From positions 17,154,518 to 17,218,517 of the forward strand of contig NC_087377.1 of the NCBI RefSeq assembly GCF_963675165.1: a stretch of DNA of 64,000 nucleotides. The letters are read 5' to 3'. Made by a program: the position numbers and the translations under genes. The notes beneath the pieces are model-generated. The model saw nothing but the letters and a program-made list of their open reading frames with translations, ran no database searches and was not told where the DNA came from. Source of the stretch: Halichondria panicea (lineage: Eukaryota > Porifera > Demospongiae > Suberitida > Halichondriidae). Below are positions 23,488 to 36,065 of the stretch, piece by piece; position 1 is the stretch's first letter; every line of letters begins with the position of its first letter.

Positions 23488-23608
23488 TGCACGATACTTC
23501 TGCACATGCTCAGTACTTCCTAGTGGAGAGGTCATTGCAGCCGGAGGACAGACAAAACCGTTTACTTTTATTCAAACTGTTGATTTCTTCTCTATAAGTG
23601 CTAATTAG
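23488..23608 (+). pseudogene. Detached end of DK1 kelch domain
   Basis: It continues exactly where DK1 was cut, reading ARYFCTCSVLPSGEVI, then an AGGQT blade motif, and ends in a stop at 23608. It would be in frame if the element were absent. It has no start of its own and would be translated only if the insertion were spliced out; no obvious GT/AG pair does that. Confidence 0.8.
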
Positions 23609-23896
23609 TTATTTTATTATTGTTTCTCTTTGTAATAATTATTGTGCGTTAAGGATATGAATTTTTTTATCATGTTCTAATTAATTTTAATTGCAACAGA
23701 ATTTCATTACATAGTTAATACGATGGCATGAAGTGGTACATACAAAGTAATATTTAACAGTTAGTTTCTCTTTGCAATCTTGATATTTTATTATCTTGCA
23801 TGTCGGAAAAAAGCTAAGTCCATCAAAATGTATAATTATTATGATGACACGAAGTGGTGTGTACATAAGAATACTATAAAATAATATGTAACAGTC

Positions 23897-24020
23897 TCAT
23901 AACAAGTTCAGGTCCTTGGTTGGGGTCTTGTCCGAGGGTAGGGTGGACGCCTTCTCCCAGAATCCAAAGTCTATCTCCTCTTCCGAGTCAGACAGTGAGG
24001 GGTGGGGCTCGGGAACTGAG
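23897..24020 (-). CDS. Terminal exon of a minus-strand gene, unit 1
   Basis: Behind an acceptor (CCCCTCAG) the minus strand reads PEPHPSLSDSEEEIDFGFWE, then KASTLPSDKTPTKDLNLL and a stop. The same exon follows every kinase-kelch gene in this window. The acidic DSEEEIDFGFW stretch could be a short linear binding motif. I do not recognise the protein. A possible further exon lies near 24243-24300 (RRQEEALRMKVE, coiled-coil-like). It may be only a remnant. Confidence 0.45.
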
Positions 24021-25028
24021 GGGTTAAAGAGTCACATGGTCATAGTCACACTGAGTGGCAGTTTACGTGAGGCCCCTCTCTTTCCTAGCAGCATAGTAGG
24101 CCTAAAGGTGTGTATGTGTGTGGGGGGGGGGGGTCGTACATGATTGTACATTGCACACCTTCAAATAGGACACACTATAGCTGACCTTGAATGACTTTAA
24201 TGGACTCTACAAAGTATGACACAAATGCATTTTCCAGCTAATGTACTCTGTACCTCTACCTTCATTCTCAGTGCCTCTTCTTGTCTCCTCAACACTTGGC
24301 CGGGCTGAAAAATGGCCGCATAACTGGGGGCCGGAAAAGATGAGGGGTGGAAAAATCAAACAATAGTACAAAAGACAAATCAATCAGTCAATCTACAATT
24401 AGAACTAGAGCACTGAAGTGCTACCCTCGGCTGTTGACATAAATAATAAAGATCTATAGAAACCAGAGGAGTGCTATACAATAGTATATATGATCTGGCT
24501 AAGCAGCAAGTAACGGGAGCAATAAAATAAAACTAGACTATAGGCTGAAACTTTTGATAACGAGTTTTAGTAGAACTAATAGTATCTTAGATTATCTACA
24601 GTGAAACAGTATAGCTGTACTCTAGAGGTGGCATAGGTCCGCTATGGAGTCCATTAACCTGACTGTATTCTATAATAATCTCTATAGAGTGACTAGAATA
24701 AGAAAAGCTTCACTACAACTCTACACACTAACTGACGTGACACAACTCACTAGTCGAGCCACTTTGATTTCTTGCTCTTGGACTTAAACAGAGCCGAGTC
24801 AGCACTCATCCTGTGCAACAGAGAAACATTATTATTAATCCAACTAACATTGTTAGTACAAATACACAGTGTTAGTATGTATTAGCCTTTGATTGCATGA
24901 ACACTAATTATCCGCTCATGCAAGCGTGTAATCAGAGACTAATTGCTTGAGCTGCACTGCACCTGTCGAACCTCCTCTGGATACACAGTGTTAGTATGTA
25001 TTAGCCTTTGATTGCATTGCGGGAACAA

Positions 25029-25090
<62 letters not shown>

Positions 25091-25239
25091 CGTTATTTGG
25101 GAGGTAGTTACCATCATGCAAATTCTAACCATGAAAGCGAAATAATACGAAAACGAAACGTCCTAGGATACCTTTAAAAAAGTGTTTTTAAGTGCTAGTT
25201 TTTATATGTTACTTGGTGTGAAGTGTGTGTGTGTGTTAC
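24021..25239 (-). other. Remnants of minus-strand gene exons
   Basis: One clear exon lies at about 24750-24810. It starts after an acceptor with MSADSALFKSKSKKSKWLD and stops. It has a second copy at 57423-57483. The rest is AT-rich spacer with G-runs (24121-24132) and a TG repeat at 25031-25090. These appear to be leftovers of the duplicated unit. Confidence 0.4.
25031..25090. repeat. TG microsatellite
   Basis: This is an uninterrupted TG dinucleotide run of about 58 bases. A shorter copy lies at the equivalent place in unit 2/3 (35396-35430), so it predates the duplication. Confidence 0.95.
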
Positions 25240-25419
25240 CTGGGTATCATGCACAAGGCCAAAGTTAGGGCCCAAGTCACTGGCCTGTAGCTGCTCCACA
25301 CTCTCCCCATCATCACTCTGACTTATCTCTATCTCAAACTGTGAACTGGGTACCACCTCTTCAGTAGCGATAGTAACCGTCTCCACGTCGGTCGGCTCTG
25401 TCCCTACGTGTAGTATCTC
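25240..25419 (-). pseudogene. Possible N-terminal exon of USF-like gene, isolated copy
   Basis: An exon bounded by good splice sites encodes an acidic, Gln/Ser-rich segment (VETVTIATEEVVPSSQFEIE, then SQSDDGESVEQLQ). Its 3' end is duplicated in truncated form near 35565-35600, next to the USF-like copy at 32043-35367. That links it to that gene. No bHLH exon follows in this unit, so it is a stranded fragment. Confidence 0.4.
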
Positions 25420-25553
25420 TGTATTAAAACAGTTTTTAAGTGTTTGCTTTTATGTTACTTGGTGTGAACTCTGTGTGGGTACATACCTGGGTATCATGCA
25501 CAAGACCAAAGTTAGGCCGCACATCATAACCAACTACACATTATACACAAGTA

Positions 25554-25875
25554 CCGTACTTGTTCAATTTAAGGCCACCCTCCAAATATGCGACACCCCT
25601 TGATCTTAGGTAATTTTCTGACCTCTAAAAGTAGCGACTGCTGCGTGTGACAATTTTTTTTTTATGTCGCGTCCTAATAGAGGTCAAACCACAGCCTCGA
25701 TTCCAGGCCGCTAGAAACAATATAATTTTAAGCATCCTATAATCGAGGATAGTAGAGTAACCTCCAATTAGATGCGACCCTCTAAATATGCGACACCAGG
25801 AATTTTTCTAAACCTCCAAAAAGAAATGACCTCTCGCTTTGTAATTTAATATTTAAAATTGTTGAATAAGTACAG
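25554..25875. mobile_element. TA-flanked inverted-repeat element, 322 bp
   Basis: The ends are CCGTACTTGTTCAATTT and its imperfect complement ending AAGTACAG, with TA outside both. The equivalent place in unit 2 (about 31672) reads straight through ACGTACCTTGTTCTTG, which is the empty site. Inner inverted blocks contain ATGCGACACC. Confidence 0.8.
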
Positions 25876-26051
25876 TACCTTGTTAATGTTCTTGATGAAG
25901 GTTTCTCAGTAGTCTAGTCCCTGTCCATGGACTCATGTCTTCAGCCTCCACCAATACAGACAAATAGTTTGACCACTAACTTGCTCAGAGCTTCAAAATT
26001 GACAGCACAATGTCTTCTTCCTCTAGCTAGCTATGGAAGTGAAAGACCAGC

Positions 26052-26211
26052 CACGTGGTTTAGCAATGTTATTGCACGTGACAGCTATTGTTTATTCTGC
26101 AGAGAAAGAGGGAGGGTCTCGTTGTATATAGCTGAGCTAGCTGTTGTCCTGTATTTCTGTATCGTGCCTGGTATCAAGCTGTGAAGATACTGTAGCTCTG
26201 GATTATTATCA
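26052..26211 (+). promoter_or_regulatory. DK2 promoter with paired CACGTG E-boxes
   Basis: CACGTG occurs at 26052-26057 and 26075-26080, 23 bases apart, in the contexts CCACGTGG and GCACGTGAC. They are followed by a 5' non-coding exon that ends GGATTATTATCA at 26211 before GTAAGTGC. The same pair lies upstream of DK3 and DK4. CACGTG is the preferred site of USF-type bHLH-zipper proteins. Confidence 0.65.
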
Positions 26212-26358
26212 GTAAGTGCAGACAGCACTGTTTTATTTTCTGCATATAGATCTACGGTACATGGTTTTGATGATATAATTTGCACACACCAAATATTTAT
26301 ACATAATTACATGTACCTTCATATCATTGCTTATCTTATTCCACACTCTACAGAGAAG

Positions 26359-26762
26359 ATGTCTGACTATCTCACAATAGAAGATCTAGGAGATCTATAC
26401 ATAGCTACGTTTGATGCTCGAATCAAGTGGAGAAACTTCTTGCTTGTTCTTAAAATACCCTCGGATACCATCGACAGCATTGGTACAAAATGGAGAGATG
26501 ATCCTGATGACTGCTATCGTGAGGGTTTGAAAGAATGGCTGAAAGGTGGTGAGAGAAGCTGGGAAGATGTTTTCAAAGCTTTGTCAAGTCCTATTGTGGG
26601 CCACAGTGACATAGCCAGGACCATCGAGAAAGATCGTCTACAGTCTACTGATGCAAGCAATCCTACTGATGTGAAGTCAGAGGGTAAGCACTAGTTCAGC
26701 ACAGGAATCATGCATGATGCTTATATAGTTTGTTAGCTACTATATATAATATTCACCCCCCC

Positions 26763-26795
<33 letters not shown>

Positions 26796-27278
26796 CTATC
26801 TATTTTGATTAATGCCTTGTGCTAACCAAAATTAGAGGTTAATGATTGTTTTGTGCTTGCCACCTATAGAAGAACCACATAGACCCATCCCCATTATCAG
26901 ATACTACCGCCACAAAACCTGGCCCAGACAATACAGGCCTGTACCTTATAATATAAGCCTCCCTCAAGGTCAGATTTAGTTTGCACAAGTACACAGCTAT
27001 GCACAAGCTAAGTTGAAGTATTACAGCAGCCAATATCAAGTCTAAGACAAGTTCTATACTTTATGTCAGCATTACCTCAAATGTGAATATAGCTTACAAT
27101 CAACATAGCCCCAAGTGAATAGCTTACAATAATTATTGAATGCAACAGATGAATGGCCGGGGAGGGTCGGTGCACCGTTAAAGACTCTTTAACCCATTAT
27201 TCTCGACTCTCAAGGTCGGGCATCTGTTTGCCTTTTTATGCCTCGAGGCGTAGCCGCACGAGGGATACGGTAAAGCTG

Positions 27279-27320
<42 letters not shown>

Positions 27321-30300
27321 TGTGTGTCTGTCTGTGTCTGTCTGTTCGTCCGTCTGTTCCAGCTGAAACTGCTCAACGGTTGCAATGCGAGCAATGCGAC
27401 GAAAGCTAACAGCTTCTATAGTCTTCTAGCCACGTTCTCTTGGATTTTGATTCGTGGATTAGCAAACTAAAGCTTCTTTCTCGAGTTATGGCTAGTTTGA
27501 CTCACATTGAAGGCTGTTGCAGTCTCTTCAGAATCTTTCATAGCATCATCTGTCCGCACAAACTTTCTATTCAACATATGAGTTAGCCTTGCACTAAAGC
27601 GCTAGCTTTTTGTTAGCTACAATACTCAGAAAATATCTGTTAAAACAGCTAGCTAGCAGGTAGCCATTTGTGAAATTGGACACACTCTTTAATTATTCCT
27701 GTGGATGTAATGCGCTTGCGCGCTCATTCCCCATGTGTGAGAAAATAATATCCAAGATCCAGATCCAGATCCTCCTGGCAGAATCATCTTTGTCTTGAGG
27801 GTCTGGTAAGCCACAAAACACTACAATATAACAATATAGATAACAATATGCGTGTACACAGGTCTTTTCTTCTTAGATATTATATACACTGAACTACAGA
27901 TCCTGGAAGAATCAATTTTCTTCTTTCTTGAGGTCCTGGTAAGCCACATAATACAATAGATAACAACAATAGATGCATGTAATTAAGTATTTTCTTCTCA
28001 GTGACTTTATATAGATAAGCTAACATAAAATTCATTATAGAAACTAATATAACACTCTAATACTTTTGAGCGAAAGCAAAAACATGGCGAGAGGCATTAG
28101 CACAGCGCCAGCTTGAACACTAGTTTCTACCAGTATGGTTTTTGTGCTTTTTTTTTTTCTATAGTCCCTTAACTATTACTGTAGAGCTTCCCAAAATAAC
28201 GTAGACACACTGTGATAGACTATATGTAAAATACCTTAGATACAGATCGGATTGCATTTATAACTTTGAGCTGTTTCTAATTGTTAGGCTGAGTCAGTAA
28301 TTATGTGTCAGAAAGCCCGATCCCACCCCCTATACTTCTGTATATACCATTCTCAAACACACACACAATATTCCACAGTTGACCAAAACCGCCAGAAGAT
28401 CAACGATGATTTGACTGTTTTCCTAGACGAGCGTCTCGGTAAAGGTGCATTTGGAGCAGTCTTCAAAGGCAGCTACAAGGGCGAGATATGTGCAGTCAAA
28501 GTGCTGCTTCACGATGCTATGGAGATGCAGGCAAGTATTCCAGTCGGCAAAAACGAAGAAGCTAGCGTTGCAATTGATCGTGAAAGTGATTTTCTCAAGT
28601 CGTTCCAGCACCCAAACGTTGTTCAGTTTTTGTCGACTGCCAAGCACCCCAAATCAGGGAGTACAATCCTTGTTGTTGAGCTGATGGATTGCAATTTGAG
28701 ATCCTATTTCTCCAGCCTTGATGAAGAGTCCCTCACTAGCGAATGTGAAATTAACCTCTCCAAAGACATGGCTTGTGGTCTGGCCTACATTCACAGCAAG
28801 CAGATTATCCATCGTGACCTCTGTGGTGATAACATCTTGCTGAAGCTTACACGACCAGTGCCTGTCGCAAAGATATCCGACTTTGGCATGTCGCGGCTAT
28901 ACGATCCCTCCAAGCTTAGCCACACCCTCACAGCCATTGGTCACCGTATGGGGTATCTACCTCTCGAGGCTATTCGATTGGACAAGGATAATTACGATAA
29001 TAGCTTGGATGTGTTCTCTCTTGGGGCGATTATGATGCAGATTGTTTGCAAGCTGAAGACGATCAAATCTGTGGAAGATCGATCATTCCATGTTGCCCAG
29101 ATACCTCACACACACAGGTTGAGGAAGCTTATCGACAGTTGTTTGCAAGAAGACATGAGGAGGAGACCATCTGCCAGGGACATCTGTGAGTCAATGATAA
29201 GTACATTATGTGTTTTACGTTTCAGCTAACTGTAACCCTAACGAAAAAATCATATCCGTCTATTAATGTTGGTATCGATTTTAGATACTTACCTGACAAC
29301 AAGCTCGGACCCAGTGGAGGCAACAAAGAAGGAGTCAAAGGAAACTGAACAAGTCAAGAAGGTGCGTACATGTAGTGTGATAATGAGATTCCCACAGCAA
29401 CAATAGTATTGTACCTTAACATGCATGGATGCTGTCTCATGTGTTAAGTCGTAACTACACATCCGTTTGAGTGTGCCTATAATTATGTACTTCCTTTAGT
29501 GAAGATTGTCGCGTTCTGTTGTAGAATTTCCACTAATGTTATTCATGTCTGTGTTTGATTTCCACCAACGTTCCCCTGTACAGGCACACAGGGAACAGAT
29601 TAAGCACAAAGATGCTGAGCTGGTCAGGAGAGACGCCATCATTCAACAGCAGAGACAGGTGACACAAAATGCACCATTATATTATTGCAGAGCTATAGTA
29701 GAAGCTTTGATCTCTTATAATCGTACTGTACATTCTATTAGACTAGTGGGCGTGGCCTCTTAAGCTAATTAGAGAAAGTGATTGAGTGTGCATGCAATTA
29801 TTGCTACAAGTAACACTCACTTGTTAGTAGACACTATCCTAGTTACACTCATTCATTATTCAGGGTCCCCCTCTCAGAGAGTTGAGACCTTCACTCACTC
29901 TGAAATGGAGAAGCGGAACAGACATGCCAACCGGGATGGGCTACTCGGTACAGAGTGTTGTTATCGGTGACACAATGTATGTTGGTGGAGGTACTGCAGA
30001 CAATGATCGTGACAGGTGTACAGTGATGAAGCTCGAGCAAGATCAATGGACTAAACTACCAGAGTACACTGCCAGGTTCTTTGCTATGACATCACTCGCT
30101 AATCGACTAGTGCTGGTGGGAGGACAGGATCCAAGAAACAAAAAACGCACCAATCAACTTGCAGTGTTTGTGTCAGGGGAATGGACTCACCCGTACCCAC
30201 CAATTAACATTGCTCGTGATTCCTCAACAGCTGTCTCCTTCAACAACCACATCATTGTAGCTGGTGGGCGTGATGATAAAGGATATACCTCCTCTGTGGA

Positions 30301-30772
30301 GGTGTTGGACGTGGCATCAAGAAGATGGTACATTGCTCAGTCACTACCTAACCCACGATCATCACTGAAATCAACTCTCGTAGTAAACACCCTCTACCTA
30401 ATGGGAGGGTACGATCACAGAGTGTATCACGTCAACCTCAATGAACTCATTGCAAAGGCCCTTTCCAACCTGGACATACCCACTATCTGGCAGACCTTAC
30501 AGGAAGTACCACTCGTGTGTTCAGTTCCTCTCAGTATTGGGAGGTCACTATTAGCCATTAGTGGAGCGGATGACAAATTCAAGCCAAGTTCATCGATCCA
30601 CCTCTACCAGCCGGACACCAGGAGGTGGGTGAAAATGGGAGACCTGCCTACTGCACGATACTACTGCACATGCTCAGTACTTCCTAGTGGAGAGGTCATT
30701 GTAGCCGGAGGAGAGACAAATCTGTCAACTTTTGTTCAAACTGTTGATTTCTTCTCTATAAGTGCTGATTAG
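26359..30772 (+). CDS. DK2: Death domain - kinase - coiled coil - kelch protein
   Basis: Exons 26359-26683, 28379-29185, 29285-29361, 29584-29658 and 29864-30772 join in frame to 730 residues. The Death domain is about residues 1-95 (KWRNFLLVLKIP, REGLKEWL, SWEDVFKAL). The TKL-like kinase is about 125-375, with GKGAFGAVFKG, CAVKVL, HRDLCGDN and DFGMSR. A short coiled coil lies near 405-428. Six kelch blades fill 430-730, with blade GG motifs such as LVGGQD, AGGRD, MGGYD and AGGET. One blade has SGAD in place of GG. Blade 4 is six or seven residues shorter than in the paralogues (GGYDHRVYHV). Intron 1 has grown to 1.7 kb because it contains the ATGCCTC repeat copy. Location is probably cytoplasmic: no signal peptide or membrane segment is visible. 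Confidence 0.9.
27236..28128 (+). repeat. Dispersed repeat with ATGCCTC ends, copy 2
   Basis: It lies in intron 1 of DK2 and is nearly identical to 33508-34328. It starts ATGCCTCGAGGCGTAGCC, includes a TG/TCTG tract (27282-27350) and ends near GAGGCATTAGCACAGCGCC. Similarity continues a few bases to CACTAGTTT. No coding frame was found. Confidence 0.7.
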
Positions 30773-30966
30773 TTATTTTGTTAATTGTTTCTCTTTAATT
30801 GTGCGATGAGTTTATAACGATATTGATATTCATTTATAATAATGTTGAAGTTGCAACAGAATTTTATCGCATATAATTATAGTTATTATGATGACATGAA
30901 GTGGTACATACATAATTACATTGCCGGAAAATAGTACAAAAACAGACAAAATAATATTTAACAGTC

Positions 30967-31090
30967 TCATAACAAGTTCAGGTCCTTGGTTGGGGTCTTG
31001 TCCGAGGGTAGGGTGGACGCCTTCTCCCAGAATCCAAAGTCTATCTCCTCTTCCGAGTCAGACAGTGAGGGGTGGGGCTCGGAAACTGAG
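30967..31090 (-). CDS. Terminal exon of a minus-strand gene, unit 2
   Basis: It encodes the same protein as the exon at 23897-24020 (DSEEEIDFGFWEKASTLPSD, then KTPTKDLNLL, stop), with an intact frame and acceptor. It lies tail to tail with DK2. Confidence 0.45.
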
Positions 31091-31313
31091 GGGTTAAAGA
31101 GTCACATGATCATAGTCATACTGAGTGGAAGTTTGAGGGCTTAGGAAGTAAGGGGTGAGAAAATCACATGATAACAGTAGCTATAATTTATACTGGCTAA
31201 AAGCAAAATGGCTCAACTATGATAAAAGGGACACCACACACATCACACGTACTTACATTATGAATACTAGAATAATCGTAAGAGTCAGTTAAAGTGATAC
31301 CTTTTAATTGTGG

Positions 31314-31376
31314 AGGGTGAGAGCTTTGGCACTCTCCAGGAACTTGTCAAAGTCCTCCTCGTCCTGAGTCAGTGTT
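31314..31376 (-). CDS. Small terminal exon, unknown gene
   Basis: An exon after an AG acceptor reads TLTQDEEDFDKFLESAKALT, then LHN and a stop. In unit 3 the matching site (about 39600) keeps only the last bases of the acceptor region, so it is deleted there. About 280 bases further up (31665-31720) lies another exon-like block (PWTGATEEPSSRTR) repeated near 25890 and 35650. The protein is not recognised. Confidence 0.35.
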
Positions 31377-33507
31377 CTGTAGCCAGGATAAACAACACAT
31401 GGACACATTCAAACTGGTAGTGTGATGAAGGGTCTGGTACACGTACTGTACAATGTCATGTACAAATATTGTGAGCTAGTGTTCTCAATTGACACACGTT
31501 TCCCTGTACACACCTAAACTGCATACATTGAAGCATACCTTGTATACAAGTGCATGTACATACAGACTAGTAAGCATGCTAGGTTCCCATTCTGTGTACT
31601 GTACATTCAATAGTACACAGTGGACTCATTGCACTGCATAACTACACATTATACACACGTACCTTGTTCTTGATGAAGGTTCTTCAGTAGCCCCTGTCCA
31701 TGGACCCATGTCTTCAGATTGTCCCTCACTGCACCGCTTATAGGCTGCTCACCCGATACCTCTACGATAATACCAGGCCAACTTTCGAGGAGGTGCGGAT
31801 TGAGATGGAGGCTAGGCCGTACAAAATTATAATGGGCGTGGTTTATATATAAATGGGCGTGGCTATGTTCACAACAAATTTTATTTTATGTTCACTGAAT
31901 AAGACACAAATATCATGTATAAAAACTATGTATACATAATAATACTGACAATGTAGCTATAGTAAGTGAAGGAGAGATTACTAAAAAACACACGTTAAAA
32001 CTAGAACAGTATAAACAGTCCACAATTATAATATACTGTACACTACTGTTGAGAGGATTGGTCCACCGTTTCCATAGACATTGAATCTTGCCCGGGGCTA
32101 CCAGCACTTGAGTTGCTTGTGAGCACATTCTGAGCCAGAATCAGAGTGTTGAGCAGACTAGCAGCAGCCGCGGCAGAGAGACCACCACCACCATCACCAC
32201 CCCCGCCATTGTTGTTGGCTTGTGACAGCATGGAGGATTTCGGTACAGGAGTGGACGGAGAAGTGGTCGTGCTTGCAATGGAGGATAGAGTTTGTACGAG
32301 TGAGCTTAAGAGTGGTGTGTTTGGATTAGAGGCTCCAGTCGGCAGCGATGATTGTAAGAGGGGAGAGAATTGTGACGAAGCTGACAAGTGCATAGGTTGT
32401 GCTTGCGAAGGTGTCAGGCTGGAGACAATGCCACCAAGTTGTTGTAGGGACGAGATAGAACTCGGTGTTTGGTTGTGTGCCAGTAAGGTCAACAGAGGAC
32501 TGTTGGTGAGGTTCTGTGCCAGGGATAGTAGTAGTTGCTGTGCTGCTACATTGTTAGTTTGTTGTGTGGATTGTTGTGGAGGGGAGACAGAAGTGGTCGG
32601 TGGTGAGTGGGTCACTACTGTGTTGAGGAGACTCTGGGCCAGAGGAGAGTTTAGAAGTTGCTGGTTAGGTTGCTTTTGACCAGAGGAGGCAGCTGCATCG
32701 ATTCCAAACTGGATAATCTGTGCTCGAAGAAATGCGTTCTCTTTCTCTAGGACTTGGATTTGGTTTTGAAGCATTGCTAAAGCTTTCTCTGCGATTTTGG
32801 CACTGGCTGTGAGTTGTTCGTTTTGAAACACGAGCTCTTTCAAGTAGTCGACTGTCTTGTCCAGTACCGTTCCCTTGCTGTACACATACTGCAGTCAGGG
32901 AAACATGACGTAAGGGTGAGACATGTACGTGGAGATAACAAAAAAACATACTTAGTTGCTGTTAAAAAATAGCAATTATATTTTATGTGTAACTAACTAC
33001 ATGTGTTATATACGATGGCCTCTGCTGGATTCTATGCTACTACTAACATAACACTGGGCTCTACACTAATGCATGCTTAAAAAAGCTTAGCAATAATATT
33101 AAGAAATTTAGGCTTAAAAAAAACCAAGTTAGTAGTTATTTCGATGGCTTTCAATAGTACTTTAGTATACACATGAACAGACACACACACTCACCCCGAC
33201 AATGGAACCAGTATAGTTGCGTCTTTCTTCTGACAAGCAGGCACTATCTGAGCCAGTATCTTGATGAGCTCGTTGATCCTGTCCCGACGCCAACAACGCT
33301 CAACTGGGCGTGGGAAGAACAACAACAACTGGTAATTATCGTGTTTAGGGCATGTACAATGAAGCTGAGCCAATTGGCAAAATGAATGAACCTTGACCTC
33401 ACACACACACACGTACACCACTGTACAGTATAAAAACCAAGGCATAATTAATAATTAAGAATGCGTTTACAGCATTAGATAGCCTCTACAAAACAAGTTA
33501 TTAGTTA

Positions 33508-34328
33508 TGCCTCTAGGCGTAGCCGCACGAGAGATACGGTAAAGCTGACTGTGTGTCTGTCTGTCTGTGTGTGTATTCCAGCTATAACTGCTCAACTGTT
33601 GCAATGCGACGAAAACTAACAGCTTCTATAGGCTTCTAGCCACATTCTCTTGGATTTTGATTCTTGGATTAGCAAACTAAAGCTTCTTTCTCGAGTTATG
33701 GCTAGTTTGACTCACATTGAAGGCTGTTGCAGTCTCTTCAGAATCTTTCATAGCATCATCTGTCCTCACAAACTTTCTATTCAACATATGAGTTAGCCTT
33801 GCACTAAAGCGCTAGCTTTTTGTTAGCTATATACAATACTCAGAAAATATCTGTTAAAACAGCTAGCTAGCAGTAGCCATTTATCTCTTTGGACACACCC
33901 TTTAATTATTCTTGTGGATGTAATGCGCATGCGCGCTCATTCCCCATGTGTGATATCCAAGATCCAGATCCAGATTCTCCTGGCAGAATCATCTTTGTCT
34001 TGAGGGCCTGGTAAGCCACAAAACACTACCATATAACAATATAGATAACAATATGCATGTACACAGGTCTTTTCTTCTTAGATATTATATACACTGAACT
34101 ACAGATCCTGGAAGAATCAATTTTCTTCTTTCTTGAGGTCCTGGTAAGCCACATAATACAATAAATAACAACAATAGATGCATGTAAATAAGTATTTTCT
34201 TCTCAGTGACTTTATATAGATAAGCTAACTTTAATATAAAATTCATTATAGATAACACTCTAATACTTTTAAGCGAAAGCAAAATCATGGCGAGAGGCAT
34301 TAGCACAGCGCCAGCTTGAACACTAGTT
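33508..34328 (+). repeat. Dispersed repeat with ATGCCTC ends, copy 3
   Basis: It is inserted in an intron of the USF-like gene and is close to 27236-28128. It is absent from the same intron of copy 2 (about 41010), where the flanks read GTTATTAGTTTTGAAAGTGG. That gives a natural empty site. Confidence 0.75.
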
Positions 34329-34556
34329 TTAGAAGTGGCAGATTTGATGTTAAAGCTTCATAACTGTACTTTGTGGGAAATGCTTCTATTTGATTATGAC
34401 CACGTACGTACATGTACATCTGTTGTACACTCTAACTTTCAGTATTGAATTTGCAGCACCTTCATTGTGTGTAGCCTTCCTCTGAGCTTCCCTGTTGGCC
34501 GCCATATCCCCAGACCTGCAAACCAACCACCATAATAACAACACTCCTCACAGTTA

Positions 34557-34739
34557 CCGTATTACTAGAATGTTTACGAGCATAATTATGCGAATTTTTA
34601 AACAATAAAATTGCAAAACCTAATTTTGGGTAAATACACACGATCCTTGCCAGAACGCAATAGTTAGATCGCAAAGGGTTGCCGATTTGGCTGATTCGCA
34701 AAGGTTTTTCACCAACAGCAAAATATTCTAGTAATACGG
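34557..34739. mobile_element. 183-bp TA-flanked inverted-repeat element
   Basis: The ends are CCGTATTACTAGAAT and the exact complement, with TA outside both. An almost identical copy occupies the same intron position in USF-like copy 2 (41250-41433), so it inserted before that gene was duplicated. Confidence 0.85.
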
Positions 34740-35389
34740 TATGTAGCAAGAATGATGCTTTCCCTAACACATACTGTCATACATGTTATGCAGAGGTAGG
34801 CAATCACACGAACTGTGTACTCACAACTGCATTTGAACGATGGGGTCGGCCGTGTGATAATCCATAGTTGATATCCTGCTCATCTTGGGTGCTATAGGTC
34901 GACCCATTGCATGCAGTATCTCAGCACTACTGGATGGTGAGATCATCACATACAGAGGACCTCAACACACACAACAACATAGTAAAAACTGACTATTTTT
35001 CAACACCACTTCCAAGAAACCTTATTTTATAATTATTTTATATCAAACATTAGCAATAATACTCATGGTTCTACATGTAATTAGTATGTACAAGCACTTG
35101 GATAACTTATCGAAGCCTATATATAATTTTGGATTTGCCCCAAAAAATGTATCGTCACACTGATAAATTTGGCCTCCATTACTCACCATTTTGGCCAGAC
35201 TCTGAACCAGAAGAGGTGCTCCTAGTGATGAGGAACTGAGATGAGGGGGTGGTCTGTCCACCTTGCTGCATCTGGATGAGGGCATGGCCTATAGCGTTGA
35301 GGGTGGAGCCATCCTCAGAGATTATGTCAGAGGACAAACCATCATCGCCAGTTAGCGTATGGACTTCCTGTGTGAGTGGGCAGGAACAA

Positions 35390-35431
<42 letters not shown>

Positions 35432-35771
35432 CGTTATTTGGGAGGTAGTTACCATCATGCAAATTCTAACCATGTAATACGAAAGCGAACGAAAACGAAA
35501 CTTCTTAGGAGACCTTGTTTTTAAGTGCTAGCTTTATATGTTACTTGGAACTGTGTGTGCGTGTTACCTGGGTACGGTATCATGCACAAGGCCAAAGTTA
35601 ACTACACATTAATATTAACATGTACCTTGTTCTTGATGAAGGTTCCTCAGTAGTCCCTGTCCATGGACTCATGTCTTCAGCCTCCACCAATACAGACAAA
35701 TAGTTTGACCACTTGCTCAGAGCTTCAAAACTGACTGCACAATTTCTTATCTTCTGTTTCTCTTGAAGCAC

Positions 35772-35925
35772 CACGTGGTTTAGCATTGTATATTGCACGT
35801 GACAGATTATTGTTTATTCTGCAGAGAAAGAGGGCGTGTCTTGTTAGTTGCTTTTTCTGTATTTCTGTATTTCTGTATCAAGCTGTGAAGATACTGTACT
35901 GTACAGAGCCTCTGGATTATTATCA
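35772..35925 (+). promoter_or_regulatory. DK3 promoter with paired CACGTG E-boxes
   Basis: CACGTG lies at 35772-35777 and 35796-35801, 24 bases apart, in the same contexts as in DK2 (CCACGTGG, GCACGTGAC). The 5' non-coding exon ends GGATTATTATCA at 35925 before GTGAGTGC. Confidence 0.65.
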
Positions 35926-36065
35926 GTGAGTGCAGACAGCACTGTTTACTGCATGTACATGATTTAGATGGCATGATATAATTTGCACACACTAATTCTG
36001 ACATAATAAAATTATATAATTATTATACATTCATTGTTTATCTTATTCCACTCTCTACAGAGAAG

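Larger units (their letters stand above)
32043..35367 (-). pseudogene. USF-like bHLH-leucine zipper gene, damaged copy 1
   Basis: Minus-strand exons: 35187-35367 (Ser/Gln-rich, EVHTLTGDDGLSSD), 34825-34929 (STMDYHTADPIVQMQL), 34460-34515 (REAQRKATHNE), 33195-33303 (bHLH) and 32043-32888 (zipper and long Ser/Thr/Pro/Gln tail). HNE plus VER, RRDRINELI and the zipper words NEQLTASAKIAEK and EKENAFLRAQI match the USF family, nuclear activators that bind CACGTG. Damage: the basic region reads VERCWRRDRIN, one residue longer than VERRRRDRIN in copy 2. Two extra bases in the loop before 33195 put the zipper exon out of frame. The first exon also does not join in phase with the second. It is probably non-functional, or the errors are in the assembly. 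Confidence 0.6.

Noticed and set aside
24939-25121. Histidine/threonine repeat protein
   Set aside because: The frame is simply the translation of a TG/CA microsatellite.
32146-32679. 177-codon plus-strand open frame
   Set aside because: It lies antisense to the Ser/Pro/Gln-rich tail of the USF-like gene; low-complexity coding often leaves the other strand open.
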